DNA of 46,733 bases, from NCBI GenBank assembly GCA_035647835.1, contig DASRMS010000041.1, positions 1 through 46,733 of the forward strand, in the 5' to 3' direction. Source of the DNA: UBA9865 sp035647835 (GTDB lineage: Bacteria; Bacillota; Dethiobacteria; Dethiobacterales; Dethiobacteraceae). Made by a program: the position numbers and the translations under genes. Under the pieces are notes generated by a model. It did no database searches, was not told where the DNA came from, and was given only the letters and a program-made list of their open reading frames with translations. Below, piece by piece: positions 6,699-16,422 of this stretch; position 1 is the first letter of the stretch, and each line of letters begins with the position of its first letter.

Positions 6699-8319
6699 GC
6701 GTTAGTTCACGCTCCTCTAATGGGGTGTGACGCGCCCAAGTGTTAGTTGCTTGTCGCCGACGTTGTTGTGGATCTAGTAAGCGGGGACGGAAGATGTTCG
6801 CCCACCAAGGTGGACGCACGATAGTTTTGACCATATCTCTGAATGTTCCATGCACTAAAGGTGTCAGATAGGGGACACCAAAGGATTGTAAACCTGCTAA
6901 ATGGATGAGAATGATAATCAAACCGAAAATAACACCATATAGCCCCATCATGGCCCCTAGAATAATTAAAGGAAAGCGCAGCAGGCGTAGGGCAACAGAA
7001 GCATTAAAGGCAGGGATGGCGAAGGTAGAAATAGCTGTGGCGGCCACAATTATCACCATGCCAGGAGAAACTAAACCGGCACGAATGGCCGCATCACCAA
7101 TTACTAAACCACCGACAATACTAACAGCCTGACCAACTGTTTTGGGCAGACGAATGCCAGCTTCCCGCAGCACCTCAAAGGTGCCTTCCATCAGCAAGGC
7201 TTCAGCTACGGCGGGAAAAGGAATGCCTTCCCGAGCAGCTGTGATATTGAGTAGTAGGGAAGTGGGCAGCATTTCCTGGTGGAAGCTGATTACAGCTACA
7301 TAGGTGGCAGGTAGGATTAAAGCAATATTTAAGACAAAAAGGCGCAGCAGGCGAAGGAATAATGCCACATAAGGTCTTTCATAAAAATCTTCAGAAGCCT
7401 GAATGAATTGGAAGAAACTAGTGGGAACAATCAGCATGAAGGGAGTATTATCTGTCATCACGAGGACGCGTCCCTCTAGAATGGCTGCCGCCGCCTTATC
7501 TACACGTTCAGTGTGCTCCAGCTGCGGAAAGATAGAGAAAGGCGCATCTTCAATATATTCTTCGATGTAGCCGGATTCTAAAATGGCATCGGTGTCAATA
7601 GCAGCTATCCGCTGCCGCACTTCTGCTAATGTCTCCTGGTTAACAATATCATTGATGTAGACCAGATTTATATCGGTAGCTGTCCGCCGGCCCGCTTTCA
7701 TCGTCTCAAAACGCAAATTTTCATGTTTAATCCGTCGGCGCAGCAGCGAAGTATTAATGCGCATGGTTTCTGTGAAGCCTTCACGCGGGCCGCGTACGGC
7801 AGCTTCAGTGACAGGCTCGGCGACGGTGCGTTTTTCCCACATCCGCGTGCCAAACACAATGATCCGCTGTTCGCCGTCAATGAAAAGAGCTGTATCACCA
7901 GAAAGTACCATTTTTAGGGCTTGTGTCAGGTTAGATGCCTGGGAGAGTTCACTAACAGCAGTGATATGTTTATTGAGGAGTTCAAAGGCGTTACTGGCGG
8001 TGAGCTTTTCCGAATATTCATTGGCCAGCGTATTGGAAAGGATCGGCAGCATAATATTATCGTTAATCATTTTTTTATCGACGAGCCCGTCGATCAGGAG
8101 TAAAGCAAGTTTAACCTGATCCTTGCTGGTATTAAACTCACGAATTACCACGTCATTGCTCTCGCCCAGCCTTTTTTTAATCAGCGCCAGCCGTTCACTT
8201 AAGACAGGCGTATCGTCATTTTCTGGTTTGCGGGCAGCTTGTTTATTATTGGTCATTGGTGGTTTTGGTTTCTCTTTACGGGCAACTAATTTTTTTAAAA
8301 AAGTAAATGCGTTAGCCAT
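6661..8319 (-). CDS. Spore germination protein, GerAA family
   Basis: The A subunit of the GerA-type germinant receptor, 552 residues. Soluble N-terminal domain (about 1-300) with the conserved SGDTALFIDGEQRIIVFGTRMWEKR region and the REGFTETMRINTSLLRRRI signature, then a C-terminal membrane domain of about five helices (from roughly 315), containing AREGIPFPAVAEALLMEGTFEVLREAG and a long SIVGGLVIGDAAIRAGLVSPGMV helix. The basic N-terminus precedes a clear start: GGAGG 6 bases before ATG. First gene of a four-gene operon. I looked for a forespore (sigma-G) promoter in the 147-base gap to the divergent UPF0182 gene and did not find a convincing one. Confidence 0.95.
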   Translation of the reverse strand: MANAFTFLKKLVARKEKPKPPMTNNKQAARKPENDDTPVLSERLALIKKRLGESNDVVIREFNTSKDQVKLALLLIDGLVDKKMINDNIMLPILSNTLANEYSEKLTASNAFELLNKHITAVSELSQASNLTQALKMVLSGDTALFIDGEQRIIVFGTRMWEKRTVAEPVTEAAVRGPREGFTETMRINTSLLRRRIKHENLRFETMKAGRRTATDINLVYINDIVNQETLAEVRQRIAAIDTDAILESGYIEEYIEDAPFSIFPQLEHTERVDKAAAAILEGRVLVMTDNTPFMLIVPTSFFQFIQASEDFYERPYVALFLRLLRLFVLNIALILPATYVAVISFHQEMLPTSLLLNITAAREGIPFPAVAEALLMEGTFEVLREAGIRLPKTVGQAVSIVGGLVIGDAAIRAGLVSPGMVIIVAATAISTFAIPAFNASVALRLLRFPLIILGAMMGLYGVIFGLIIILIHLAGLQSFGVPYLTPLVHGTFRDMVKTIVRPPWWANIFRPRLLDPQQRRRQATNTWARHTPLEERELTHEESKDRQPGKG

Positions 8320-8466
8320 GATACCTCCGTAACTAAGCAGAATACTTACTAAACATCCCTGTTCAAGAAACGAAATTAATGCCTAGCAAGCCAGTGAGAG
8401 TGAAGAGCAAAGGGAAGGAAAATGCGCTCCATGGCACGAATATACCTGTTAGGAGGTACCACCACT

Positions 8467-11187
8467 ATGAAGCGAATATTCCCCTTATTGATCATATTTG
8501 TTGTGCTGATGCTAGCATGGTTGGCCGCAGGCAGCTATCTTGATTGGTTGTGGTTTTCACATTTAGGCTTTGCCAGTGTCTATCAGACAGTACTCACCTC
8601 TTCCTGGGCAGTCGGCTTGGGCAGCTTCCTGTTTTTCGCAATTTTTCTCTTCTGCAATTTACTTTACGTGCAAAAGTCCATCCTCGGGATGCCAAATTTA
8701 GTCTTACGTCACTTGTTAATGAATACACGTTTCGGGGATTTATTGACGCCCCAGCGTCTGCGTTCAGTCTTCTTGGGTTTAGCGCTGCCACTCGCCTGGC
8801 TGACAACAGTTCCTTTTCGTAACGCCTGGCTGACAGTACGTTTATTTACCGCTGGTGCCAATACTGGGGTTACTGAGCCGATTTTTAATGCTGATGTCGG
8901 CTTTTATTTGTTTAGATTACCCCTTTGGGAGCTGATTTATCAATATTTACTACTTATCTTTATCGTCACTCTTTTAGTTTGTGGTGTGCTATATCTGTTC
9001 ATACGCCCGCCGCAGCAGTTAGGTCTGCGCACTTTGTTTGCCACACGTGGTCAGTTTCATCTTTCCCGACTTTTAGCCGGCACGCTTTTAGTACGGGCTG
9101 GGGGCTACCGCCTGCAGATGTATCGCTTGGTCTATGCCCCAGATGGTGTGGTTTTCGGTGCCGGTTATACCGATGTACATGCCCTGCTGCCAGCATACTG
9201 GGTTATGCTGCTGTTAGCTGTGGTGGGAGCAGTGATCCTAATACTAAATACGAAACTAAAGCAGAGCCGTCTGCTTACAGGCAGTATTGTCAGTATAATT
9301 TTAGCCTCTCTGGTGCTGAATAATCTTGTACCACTGGCAGTACAAAAGTTTTTAGTAGAACCGAATGAATTTGTCAGAGAAGAGCCTTATTTGCAGTATA
9401 ATATTGATTTTACGCAACAGGCTTATGGGCTAAAAAAAATTGAAGAGCGGGAGTTTCCGTTAAACGAAGCATTGCAGTATGAAGAGTTGTTGGCAAACGA
9501 AACAACTCTTGACAATATCCGCTTGTGGGATTGGCGTCCCTTGGGGCAGACATTTAATCAATTACAAAGCTTGCGGCAATATTATACTTTCCATGATGTT
9601 GACACAGATCGTTATCTGATTAATGGTGAGCAACGCCAGGTAATGCTGGCAGCACGGGAAATGGTTACTTCACAATTGGCAGCACCTACCTGGATTAATA
9701 TGCATTTAGCCTATACTCATGGTTATGGTGCTGTGGCCAGTCCTGTTAATGAAGCGACAGGACAACGCCTTCCCAAACTGTTCCTCCACGATTTACCTAT
9801 TAAGGGTGAAAGCGACTTGCAGGTAGATGTACCACAAATCTATTATGGGGAATTAACGGATAATTATATCTTTACCAACACTAAGACGAAAGAATTTGAT
9901 TACCCCATGGGTGAAAGTAATGCTGTGACTAGTTATGATGGTGAGGGAGGTATTCCCCTCGGGGGTCCCTTGCGTCGCCTTCTTTTTGGTTTGCGTTTTG
10001 CGGACTACAGGATACTTGTTTCTAATGAATTAACGGCTGCCAGTCGTCTGCACTTTAAGCGGAATCTAGCTGAACGGCTGCACGAACTGATGCCTTTTTT
10101 GCAGTATGATGAGGATCCCTATCTAGTGGTGGCTGATGGTCGCCTTTTCTGGATGATTGATGCCTATACTGTGAGCAATCGCTATCCCTACGCACAGCCA
10201 TATAGTAATATTAACTATATTCGAAACCCGGTAAAAGTAACGGTTGATGCCTATCATGGCACAGTACATTTCTATGTTTTTGATGCTGACGAACCACTGC
10301 TGGCTGCTTACAGCAAAATCTTTCCCACAGCTTTTACGCCAGCGGCAGAAATGCCGCCTGCCTTGGCAGAACATGTACGCTATCCTGAAACCTTGTTTAA
10401 GCTGCAGTCAGAAGTCTATGCTACTTACCATATGGATAACAGCAATGTTTTTTATAATAAGGAAGATCGTTGGCAGGTTCCTCAAGAGAAGTATGGTAAT
10501 GAACCTATTGAAGTGGAACCGTATTATACTATCCTCCGGCTGCCCGCTGAAGCTGAAGCTGAATTTATTTTGATGCGGCCATATACTATGTATGAGCGGG
10601 ATAATATGGTAGCGTGGTTAGCTGCCCGCTCGGATGGTGAAGGTTATGGTCAGCTGGTAGTTTATCAGTTTCCTAAGGGCGAGCTTGTCTATGGACCAGC
10701 GCAAATTGAAGCACGCATTGATCAGGATACTACCATTTCGCAGCAGTTGGCGTTATGGAACCAACAGGGATCCCGAGTGGGGCGAGGTAACTTGCTAATC
10801 TTGCCGGTAAACGGTACCATTCTCTACGTTGAACCTATTTATTTGCAAGCGGAGCAAAGCGAACTGCCAGAACTAGCGCGCGTGATTGTGGCGTATGGTG
10901 ATCGGGTAGTGATGGAAAATACCCTAGAGGAAGCTTTAGCCGCTGTTTTTGGCTTACAATTAGGTGATAGCGAGCCTGATTTGCCTGAAAAGCCGCCTGA
11001 GCCGCCTGAAACAGGGGGACTACCCCTGCCCGCAGCTAGTTTGGAGACACTGATCAGGCAGGCAGCAGAACTGTACCAAGAGGCGGAGATGGCCCTTAAA
11101 GCAGGTAGTTGGGCAGAGTATGGTCGTCTACAAGAGGAATTGGGTCGTGTGTTAGAAAGCTTACAAGAATTTAGTCTGCAAGATTAA
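8467..11187 (+). CDS. UPF0182 family large membrane protein
   Basis: 906 residues, in line with the family (about 900-1000). About seven N-terminal membrane helices (residues 3-310), with FRNAWLTVRLFTAG and PIFNADVGFYLFRLPLWELI typical of UPF0182/COG1615, then a large extracytoplasmic domain (about 315-815, AYTHGYGAVASPVNEAT, PQIYYGELTDNYIFTNTKTKEFDYP), a Pro-rich linker (about 835-850, PEKPPEPPETGG) and a predicted coiled coil at the end (LETLIRQAAELYQEAEMALKAG). Function of the family is unknown. The start is the ATG 10 bases after AGGAGG (8451-8456). Divergent from the gerA operon and followed closely by rnhA. Confidence 0.9.
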   Translation: MKRIFPLLIIFVVLMLAWLAAGSYLDWLWFSHLGFASVYQTVLTSSWAVGLGSFLFFAIFLFCNLLYVQKSILGMPNLVLRHLLMNTRFGDLLTPQRLRSVFLGLALPLAWLTTVPFRNAWLTVRLFTAGANTGVTEPIFNADVGFYLFRLPLWELIYQYLLLIFIVTLLVCGVLYLFIRPPQQLGLRTLFATRGQFHLSRLLAGTLLVRAGGYRLQMYRLVYAPDGVVFGAGYTDVHALLPAYWVMLLLAVVGAVILILNTKLKQSRLLTGSIVSIILASLVLNNLVPLAVQKFLVEPNEFVREEPYLQYNIDFTQQAYGLKKIEEREFPLNEALQYEELLANETTLDNIRLWDWRPLGQTFNQLQSLRQYYTFHDVDTDRYLINGEQRQVMLAAREMVTSQLAAPTWINMHLAYTHGYGAVASPVNEATGQRLPKLFLHDLPIKGESDLQVDVPQIYYGELTDNYIFTNTKTKEFDYPMGESNAVTSYDGEGGIPLGGPLRRLLFGLRFADYRILVSNELTAASRLHFKRNLAERLHELMPFLQYDEDPYLVVADGRLFWMIDAYTVSNRYPYAQPYSNINYIRNPVKVTVDAYHGTVHFYVFDADEPLLAAYSKIFPTAFTPAAEMPPALAEHVRYPETLFKLQSEVYATYHMDNSNVFYNKEDRWQVPQEKYGNEPIEVEPYYTILRLPAEAEAEFILMRPYTMYERDNMVAWLAARSDGEGYGQLVVYQFPKGELVYGPAQIEARIDQDTTISQQLALWNQQGSRVGRGNLLILPVNGTILYVEPIYLQAEQSELPELARVIVAYGDRVVMENTLEEALAAVFGLQLGDSEPDLPEKPPEPPETGGLPLPAASLETLIRQAAELYQEAEMALKAGSWAEYGRLQEELGRVLESLQEFSLQD

Positions 11188-11241
11188 AAGCTGATTAGCT
11201 GTACATGCAAGCGCTTAGCAAAAATAAAGTTGGAGGGAAAG

Positions 11242-11676
11242 ATGAAACAAATTGTGATTTATACCGATGGCGCCTGTTCGGGCAACCCCGGCCCTGGTGG
11301 CTATGGCGCCGTGCTGTTGTACGGGGAACATCAAAAAGAAGTTTCCGGCGGCGAAGCAAAGACAACCAACCAACGCATGGAGCTGCAGGCGGCTGCCGCA
11401 GCTTTAGAACAACTCAAAGAACCTTGTCAAGTTAAGCTGCATAGCGACAGCGCCTATTTGATTAATGCTTTTAACCAGCACTGGTTTGTAAAATGGCAGC
11501 AAAATGGTTGGTTAAATAGCAAAAAAGAGCCGGTCCAGAATCGTGATTTGTGGGAGAGACTGCTGGCATTGGCTGAGCAACACAAAATAGAATGGGTGAA
11601 AGTAAAAGGACACGCCGACGATGAATTAAATAACCGTTGTGATCAATTGGCGCGTGAAGCTATTCCTCGTGCCTAA
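11242..11676 (+). CDS. rnhA: Ribonuclease HI
   Basis: Cytoplasmic type 1 RNase H that cuts RNA in RNA-DNA hybrids. At 144 residues it has the usual length. The four acidic catalytic residues are in place: the first Asp in IYTDGACSGNPGPGGYG, Glu in NQRMELQAA, Asp in LHSDSAYLINAF, and the last Asp in GHADDELNNRCDQLA; the WVKVKGHADD His loop is also seen. The ATG follows GGAGGG at 4 bases; the TTG at 11230 precedes that site and is rejected. It lies 54 bases after UPF0182 and may be cotranscribed. Confidence 0.95.
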   Translation: MKQIVIYTDGACSGNPGPGGYGAVLLYGEHQKEVSGGEAKTTNQRMELQAAAAALEQLKEPCQVKLHSDSAYLINAFNQHWFVKWQQNGWLNSKKEPVQNRDLWERLLALAEQHKIEWVKVKGHADDELNNRCDQLAREAIPRA

Positions 11677-11677
11677 A

Positions 11678-11750
11678 GGACAGTTGCCAGCTCAAGATTT
11701 GCCCCCTGCTTATACCGCCTTTTTAAGGGTTGGCGCCGGCAAATTGTCCT
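11678..11750 (+). other. Long interrupted inverted repeat between rnhA and the DUF4349 gene
   Basis: AGGACA (11678-11683) pairs with TGTCCT (11745-11750) and TTGCC (11685-11689) with GGCAA (11738-11742), with a small internal loop and about 48 bases between the arms. No T-run follows, so it is not a standard terminator. No gene is seen in 11677-11811. Confidence 0.35.
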
Positions 11751-11825
11751 ACACCTGAAGATTTCACCAGCGGAACTTTTATTGTGTAAACCCGTCTATG
11801 TAGATAAAGCAGAGGGGGTATGAAA

Positions 11826-12698
11826 ATGACAAAGAAGCAATTTTTAGGGTTTTTAGTGGTGATACTTTTAATTTTAGCCGGTTGTAGTGCTGGCAGAGGC
11901 ACATCAGATAACGCGGTGGGTGAGGGCGGCATGGCGGGCGCTCCAGAAGAAAATTTTGGGAAAGAAGCACAAGAGCGAGCTGACGCTGACGGCAGTTTGG
12001 GCGAAGCAGAGCAAAAACTGATCCGCACAGCCAGTTTACTGCTCGATGTAGAAGTACTAGATGATGCTATTGAGACTGTCTCTGTTATAGTTAAAGGAGT
12101 CGACGGTTTTATCGCCAAATCAAATGTCTATGGTGCTGCGGAAAACCGCAGTGCTGAACTGACCTTGCGCTTACCGGCTCAACAGTTAGATGCTGTGCTG
12201 GACGAGATAAAAACAATGGGCACAGTACGACGCAGCAGTACCGGCAGTAACGATGTAACCTTGCAGTACGTAGATTTAGAAGCGCGCATCCGCAATTTGT
12301 CGCGGCAGGAAGAGCGCTTATTAGACGTTTTAGCGCAGGCCTCTACAGTAGAAGATATTTTACGTGTTGAACAGGAGTTGGCACGGATTCGCGGTGAGCT
12401 GGAGGCACACACTGCCGAATTTCGTTATCTGAAGGATCGTGTTGATTATGCTACGGCAGATGTTTTCCTTTATGAAACAAGTACCGCTAGCAGCACGATT
12501 ACTACTACTGGCCTCACAGGTGTTTGGCAGCGTGGCAGCACCGGTTTTATTAAATCTATCAATGCCATGCTCACAGGCCTCGGCAACTTGTTAGTCTTTC
12601 TGTTTACTTCTTTACCATATCTGTCTATTTTTGCTCTAATCGGTGTACCCATTTTTCTTCTAGTACGTAAGTTCATGGCCAATCGCAGCCGCTCCTAA
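11826..12698 (+). CDS. DUF4349 domain lipoprotein
   Basis: 290 residues. The N-terminus is a lipoprotein signal (FLVVILLILAGCSAG; Cys about residue 20), followed by a flexible Gly/Glu linker, then the DUF4349 domain (about 60-250: RTASLLLDVEVLDDAIETV, LTLRLPAQQLDAVLDEIKTMG, VTLQYVDLEARIRNLSRQEERLLDVL, with a helical coiled-coil hairpin to about 205), and a C-terminal membrane helix (about 258-280) with a basic end. It would thus be anchored at both ends and face outward. Function of the family is not known. I chose the second ATG because GAGGGGG (11812-11818) lies 7 bases before it and only 1 base before the first ATG (11820). Confidence 0.85.
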   Translation: MTKKQFLGFLVVILLILAGCSAGRGTSDNAVGEGGMAGAPEENFGKEAQERADADGSLGEAEQKLIRTASLLLDVEVLDDAIETVSVIVKGVDGFIAKSNVYGAAENRSAELTLRLPAQQLDAVLDEIKTMGTVRRSSTGSNDVTLQYVDLEARIRNLSRQEERLLDVLAQASTVEDILRVEQELARIRGELEAHTAEFRYLKDRVDYATADVFLYETSTASSTITTTGLTGVWQRGSTGFIKSINAMLTGLGNLLVFLFTSLPYLSIFALIGVPIFLLVRKFMANRSRS

Positions 12699-12723
12699 AC
12701 TTCTAGAGCTAAAGGAGGAGTTG

Positions 12724-15063
12724 ATGGTGACCTTTTTGCCATCGCTGGTGCTGACCTTTGCCGCAGGCATCGCTTTGGCCAAGCAATGTCCCTTATCTTT
12801 GTGGAGCTGGATATGTTTAGGCACAGCAGCGCTTGCTGCAGCTATTGTTTTAACATTAAAAAAGAAGCACGCTGCTGCGGTGCTTCTTTTACTTTTTCTC
12901 GGCTTAGGGATACTCGTTTATCAGCATGCTCATCGTGCCCTAGGGCAGCCTTTAGCACCCTTGTGGGGTGCAGAGGCTGAATATCAGGGCTACATACAAG
13001 AAGTACTAAGCTGCAGCGAGGAGCAGGCCCAATTTAACTTTTATCTGGAGGAGGCTGTCCTGCCAGAGCAAAAACAGCTGCAGGTGGGAGCATTAATCCG
13101 AGTTAGCGTTTATCGTCCGGCAGCCTCTTTCCAGCCGTTTTATGGTCTGCCCTTAAAACTGCGGGGTACAATTAAAGCAGCGTCAGGACAACGCAATCCT
13201 GGCGGCTTCGACTACGCTAATTTTCTGGAAACAGAAAATGTTAGTGGCCTTATGTCTGCAGCTCCTTGGGAGCTTACTGTTTTGGCTGGTGAGAAGGGTA
13301 ACCCGGTACTAGTTTTCTTTGCTCGGCTGAGGGCTAAAGCAATAATTCTACTGCAGCATTATTTACCAGAGGAGGAAGCACAACTGGCGGCTGCGCTCAT
13401 TTTAGGGCAAAAAAAGGAGCTTAGTGAGACGCTTTTAACCGCCTATCAACGTTTGGGTTTAGCCCATCTGTTAGCAGTTTCCGGGCTGCATGTGGGCTTT
13501 GTTACGGCTTTTGCCTTGTTTGTGTTTACACGTCTTTTCAGCTCACGGTGGCCATTGCTATCGTCCTTGTTGGCAGCTTTATTTATTTTAGCCTATGTTT
13601 TTCTCACTGGCGGACAACCACCAGTCTGGCGGGCGGCACTAACTGTGTTGATAACCTATCTGGCAAGGTATAGTGGACGGGAGAGTGAAGGTCTGCAGAC
13701 GCTGTCACTGGTGGCGCTGCTGCTGCTTTTTTTCCGTCCTTTGTGGCTTTTTAGTCTAGCTTTCCAGTTGTCCTTTGCTGCTACCGGTTCCATTCTGCTT
13801 TTAGCCCCGCGCCTGCAGGGTGCTTTTAGGTGGTGCCCAAAATTTATGGCGTCATCTTTAGCTGTCAGTATCGCTGCGCTAGCTGGAGTCTTGCCGTTAC
13901 AGGCAGCACATTTTGGTTACTTTTCCTTTTATACTATACCACTCAACTTACTTTGCGTTCCTTTAGTTGGCCTCGTAGTAATGCTGGGGGTGGCCGGTAT
14001 CGTAAGCGGTTTAGTTAGTTCTGCATTGGCCAGCATCTTTTTCACGATGACTTGGCCTCTGCTGGCGTTGTTGGCCCGCTTGCCTCGTTTTAGTATGCGT
14101 TTGCCGGCAGCTTTCCTCTACCTGCCAGCAGTACACCCCCTTTGGTGGTGTATTTATGCAGCTGTACTGCTCTTGATTATCGCCAATAAAAGCTGGTCGT
14201 TAACAGCTAGAAGAATATTGTTTGTGCTGTTGTTAGGCAACTTGGCCTGTTTGTCTAGTTTTACTGGCAGCAGGTACCGCCAGTTGGAGGTAACCTTGCT
14301 TGATGTCGGTCAGGGACTGGCCGTACATATTTGCACCCCGGCAGGGCAGCACCTGCTAGTAGACGCTGGTGGTGGTCAATTTGCGACAGGGGAGCAGATC
14401 GTGCTGCCCTATTTAAGGGCAAAGCGAGTACCCAAGTTAGCAGCACTGGTACTGACCCATCCCCACGACGATCATTATGGGGGTATGCAGGCGGTCTTAG
14501 CCGCCTTACCCACAAACGTTTATCTGAGTAATGGTGAGCAGGAGGATTCGGCATCATTTTCTGACTTGCTCCTGACGCTGCAGGAAATGGCTATTCCTCA
14601 GTATCGTGTTAGTGCGGGTTATCGGCTGCTTATTGATGGCGTCGAGTTGAAAATTCTTTCACCGCCGGCAAAACGTTTTCTCAATACTAGTGACGATGCA
14701 AACAATAACTCGTTGGTGATCAGCCTTAGTTATGGTGACTTTAACTTACTGCTGACGGGTGATGCCGAAGCAGCCGCCCTCACAGAGCTTTTACAGACAG
14801 CCAAAGGCAAACTGCAGGCTGCTGTGCTGCAGGTGCCACACCATGGCAGCCGCAATGCGCTCTCGCCTGCTTTGCTGCGTGAGGCAGCAGCGCCGGTGGC
14901 GGTTATTGCTGTTGGCAATAACCCTTTCGGCCACCCTCATGCTGAAACTTTGGCGCTGCTCGCTGAACAAAAAATAGATGTCTACCGTACTGATTTACAT
15001 GGTGCCGTAACTATCACTAGCGATGGCAAAAAATGGCAGATAACTCCCTATCTCTATCCCTGA
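12724..15063 (+). CDS. comEC: ComEC/Rec2 DNA uptake channel
   Basis: Polytopic membrane channel that carries single-stranded DNA into the cell during transformation. 779 residues in three parts: an N-terminal DUF4131 region with membrane helices and an OB-fold (about 1-170), a central competence domain of about eight helices (about 205-495, with GLAHLLAVSGLHVGF), and a C-terminal metallo-beta-lactamase-like domain (about 520-770) with LDVGQG, the metal-binding HPHDDHYGG, LLLTGDAE and PHHGS. The metal ligands are intact. The start is the ATG 5 bases after AGGAGG; TTG 12721 is too close to the site. Directly downstream of the DUF4349 lipoprotein. Confidence 0.95.
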   Translation: MVTFLPSLVLTFAAGIALAKQCPLSLWSWICLGTAALAAAIVLTLKKKHAAAVLLLLFLGLGILVYQHAHRALGQPLAPLWGAEAEYQGYIQEVLSCSEEQAQFNFYLEEAVLPEQKQLQVGALIRVSVYRPAASFQPFYGLPLKLRGTIKAASGQRNPGGFDYANFLETENVSGLMSAAPWELTVLAGEKGNPVLVFFARLRAKAIILLQHYLPEEEAQLAAALILGQKKELSETLLTAYQRLGLAHLLAVSGLHVGFVTAFALFVFTRLFSSRWPLLSSLLAALFILAYVFLTGGQPPVWRAALTVLITYLARYSGRESEGLQTLSLVALLLLFFRPLWLFSLAFQLSFAATGSILLLAPRLQGAFRWCPKFMASSLAVSIAALAGVLPLQAAHFGYFSFYTIPLNLLCVPLVGLVVMLGVAGIVSGLVSSALASIFFTMTWPLLALLARLPRFSMRLPAAFLYLPAVHPLWWCIYAAVLLLIIANKSWSLTARRILFVLLLGNLACLSSFTGSRYRQLEVTLLDVGQGLAVHICTPAGQHLLVDAGGGQFATGEQIVLPYLRAKRVPKLAALVLTHPHDDHYGGMQAVLAALPTNVYLSNGEQEDSASFSDLLLTLQEMAIPQYRVSAGYRLLIDGVELKILSPPAKRFLNTSDDANNNSLVISLSYGDFNLLLTGDAEAAALTELLQTAKGKLQAAVLQVPHHGSRNALSPALLREAAAPVAVIAVGNNPFGHPHAETLALLAEQKIDVYRTDLHGAVTITSDGKKWQITPYLYP

Positions 15064-15080
15064 CGGCGCCTCACAACTGT

Positions 15081-15109
15081 TTCATAGATTAGTCTGTCTT
15101 GGATATAAT
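15081..15109 (+). promoter_or_regulatory. Possible sigma-A promoter of the glucan cluster
   Basis: TTCATA (15081-15086), 17-base spacer, TATAAT (15104-15109), between comEC and the first glucan gene. The -10 is perfect and the -35 has four of six consensus bases. Confidence 0.45.
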
Positions 15110-15145
15110 AACGAGAAGAAGCGAGCAATGTCTGGGGGGATTTTT

Positions 15146-16390
15146 TTGCGCGTCTTAATGTTTTCCTGGGAGTACCCACCACGGGTAGTCGGTGGTCTGG
15201 CTCGTCACGTCGCTGAATTAAGCGTGGCGCTGCAGGCAGAAGGTACACAGGTTGATGTGATTACTATTGATGAGGATGGCACAGCGCCAGAAGTAGAAAT
15301 AATTCAAGGGGTGCATGTTTGGCGAGTACGTCCCTATCCTCTTGTGCCGCGAGATTTTATCTCTAGTGTTTTGCAGTACAATTTAGCCATGTTGGAGAAA
15401 ACTCTTGCTTTATTGATGCAGGGTGAAGATTATGACCTGATCCATGCTCATGACTGGTTAGCAGCTTATGCCGCACGAGCTGTTAAACATGCCTTAAAAA
15501 AGCCGCTTGTCGCTACTATTCATGCCACGGAGTATGGACGCAATCGTGGCTTACATACGGAAGAGCAGCGCTATATAAGTGATGTGGAATGGTGGCTCAC
15601 CTATGAGGCTTGGCAGGTGATCTGCTGCAGCCAATATATGCATGCGGAATTACAAAGAGTGTTTCATTTGCCCGATGATAAAATTGTTCCCATCCCTAAT
15701 GGTGTAAATCCTCGTCAGTTTCAGACAGATGCTCTGGAAGCAGCGGCACGGGCACGCTATGCGGCTGCCGATGAAAAAATCGTCTTTTTTATTGGCCGTT
15801 TAGTGCAGGAAAAAGGGGTGCAGATCTTATTAGAAGCGGTACCCCATATTTTAGCGGTTGTACCAAAAACAAAGTTTGTTATTGCGGGCAAAGGGCCCGC
15901 TTGGGATGATTTGCATCTGCAGGCTAGAAAAATGGGGATTGAACAACATTTATATTTTACCGGTTATATTGATGATGTGACACGCAATAAACTGTATAAA
16001 GCGGCGGCAACTGCTGTCTTCCCTAGTCTTTATGAGCCCTTTGGCATTGTGGCTCTAGAAGCAATGGCGGCCTCTGTACCCGTTGTGGTCTCGGATACAG
16101 GGGGGCTGGCAGATATCGTCGAACATGGCGTTACTGGTTTGAAATGTTATCCTGGCCACGCTCTTTCGCTGGCAGAACAAATCATTACTCTCCTGCAGAA
16201 GCCCAGCTTTGCCCAACAATTAGCGGCTAAAGCAATGCAAAAGGTAGAAAGCAAGTATGCCTGGCAGGAAATTGCCAGACAAACCCGCAACATCTACCAA
16301 AAGGTCTTAGCTGATTATCAACAAAGTGATTGGCCGACACAACAGCTTTTGACGCAGCCAAAAACTGTTTTACCCCAATGCGCACAATAA
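15146..16390 (+). CDS. GT4 glycosyltransferase, glycogen-synthase-like
   Basis: Predicted retaining glucosyltransferase of GT-B fold, likely building alpha-1,4-glucan from a sugar nucleotide. N-terminal acceptor domain starts RVLMFSWEYPPRVVGGLARHV, the Gly-loop typical of glycogen synthase-like GT4/GT5 enzymes, with HAHDWLAAYAA near residues 107-117. The C-terminal donor domain has FIGRLVQEKG and the E-x7-E motif EPFGIVALE followed by PVVVSDTGGLADIV. The likely start is TTG 15146 (LRVLMFSWEYPP), 6 bases after GGGGGG, giving 414 residues; an ATG at 15128 would add six residues but has no ribosome binding site. Its neighbours are glucan enzymes, which supports a glycogen or related polymer role. 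Donor (ADP-, UDP- or GDP-sugar) is not decided by sequence reading. Confidence 0.8.
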   Translation: MRVLMFSWEYPPRVVGGLARHVAELSVALQAEGTQVDVITIDEDGTAPEVEIIQGVHVWRVRPYPLVPRDFISSVLQYNLAMLEKTLALLMQGEDYDLIHAHDWLAAYAARAVKHALKKPLVATIHATEYGRNRGLHTEEQRYISDVEWWLTYEAWQVICCSQYMHAELQRVFHLPDDKIVPIPNGVNPRQFQTDALEAAARARYAAADEKIVFFIGRLVQEKGVQILLEAVPHILAVVPKTKFVIAGKGPAWDDLHLQARKMGIEQHLYFTGYIDDVTRNKLYKAAATAVFPSLYEPFGIVALEAMAASVPVVVSDTGGLADIVEHGVTGLKCYPGHALSLAEQIITLLQKPSFAQQLAAKAMQKVESKYAWQEIARQTRNIYQKVLADYQQSDWPTQQLLTQPKTVLPQCAQ

Positions 16391-16422
16391 CCTTAACAAC
16401 TTAAGCTCAAGGGGGGATGAAA

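Noticed and set aside
7757..8119. A 120-codon plus-strand frame inside gerAA
   Set aside because: Antisense shadow of a clear conserved gene.
8320..8466. Sigma-G promoter of the gerA operon
   Set aside because: No pair of hexamers close to TGMATA and CATACTA with the right spacing could be found by eye.
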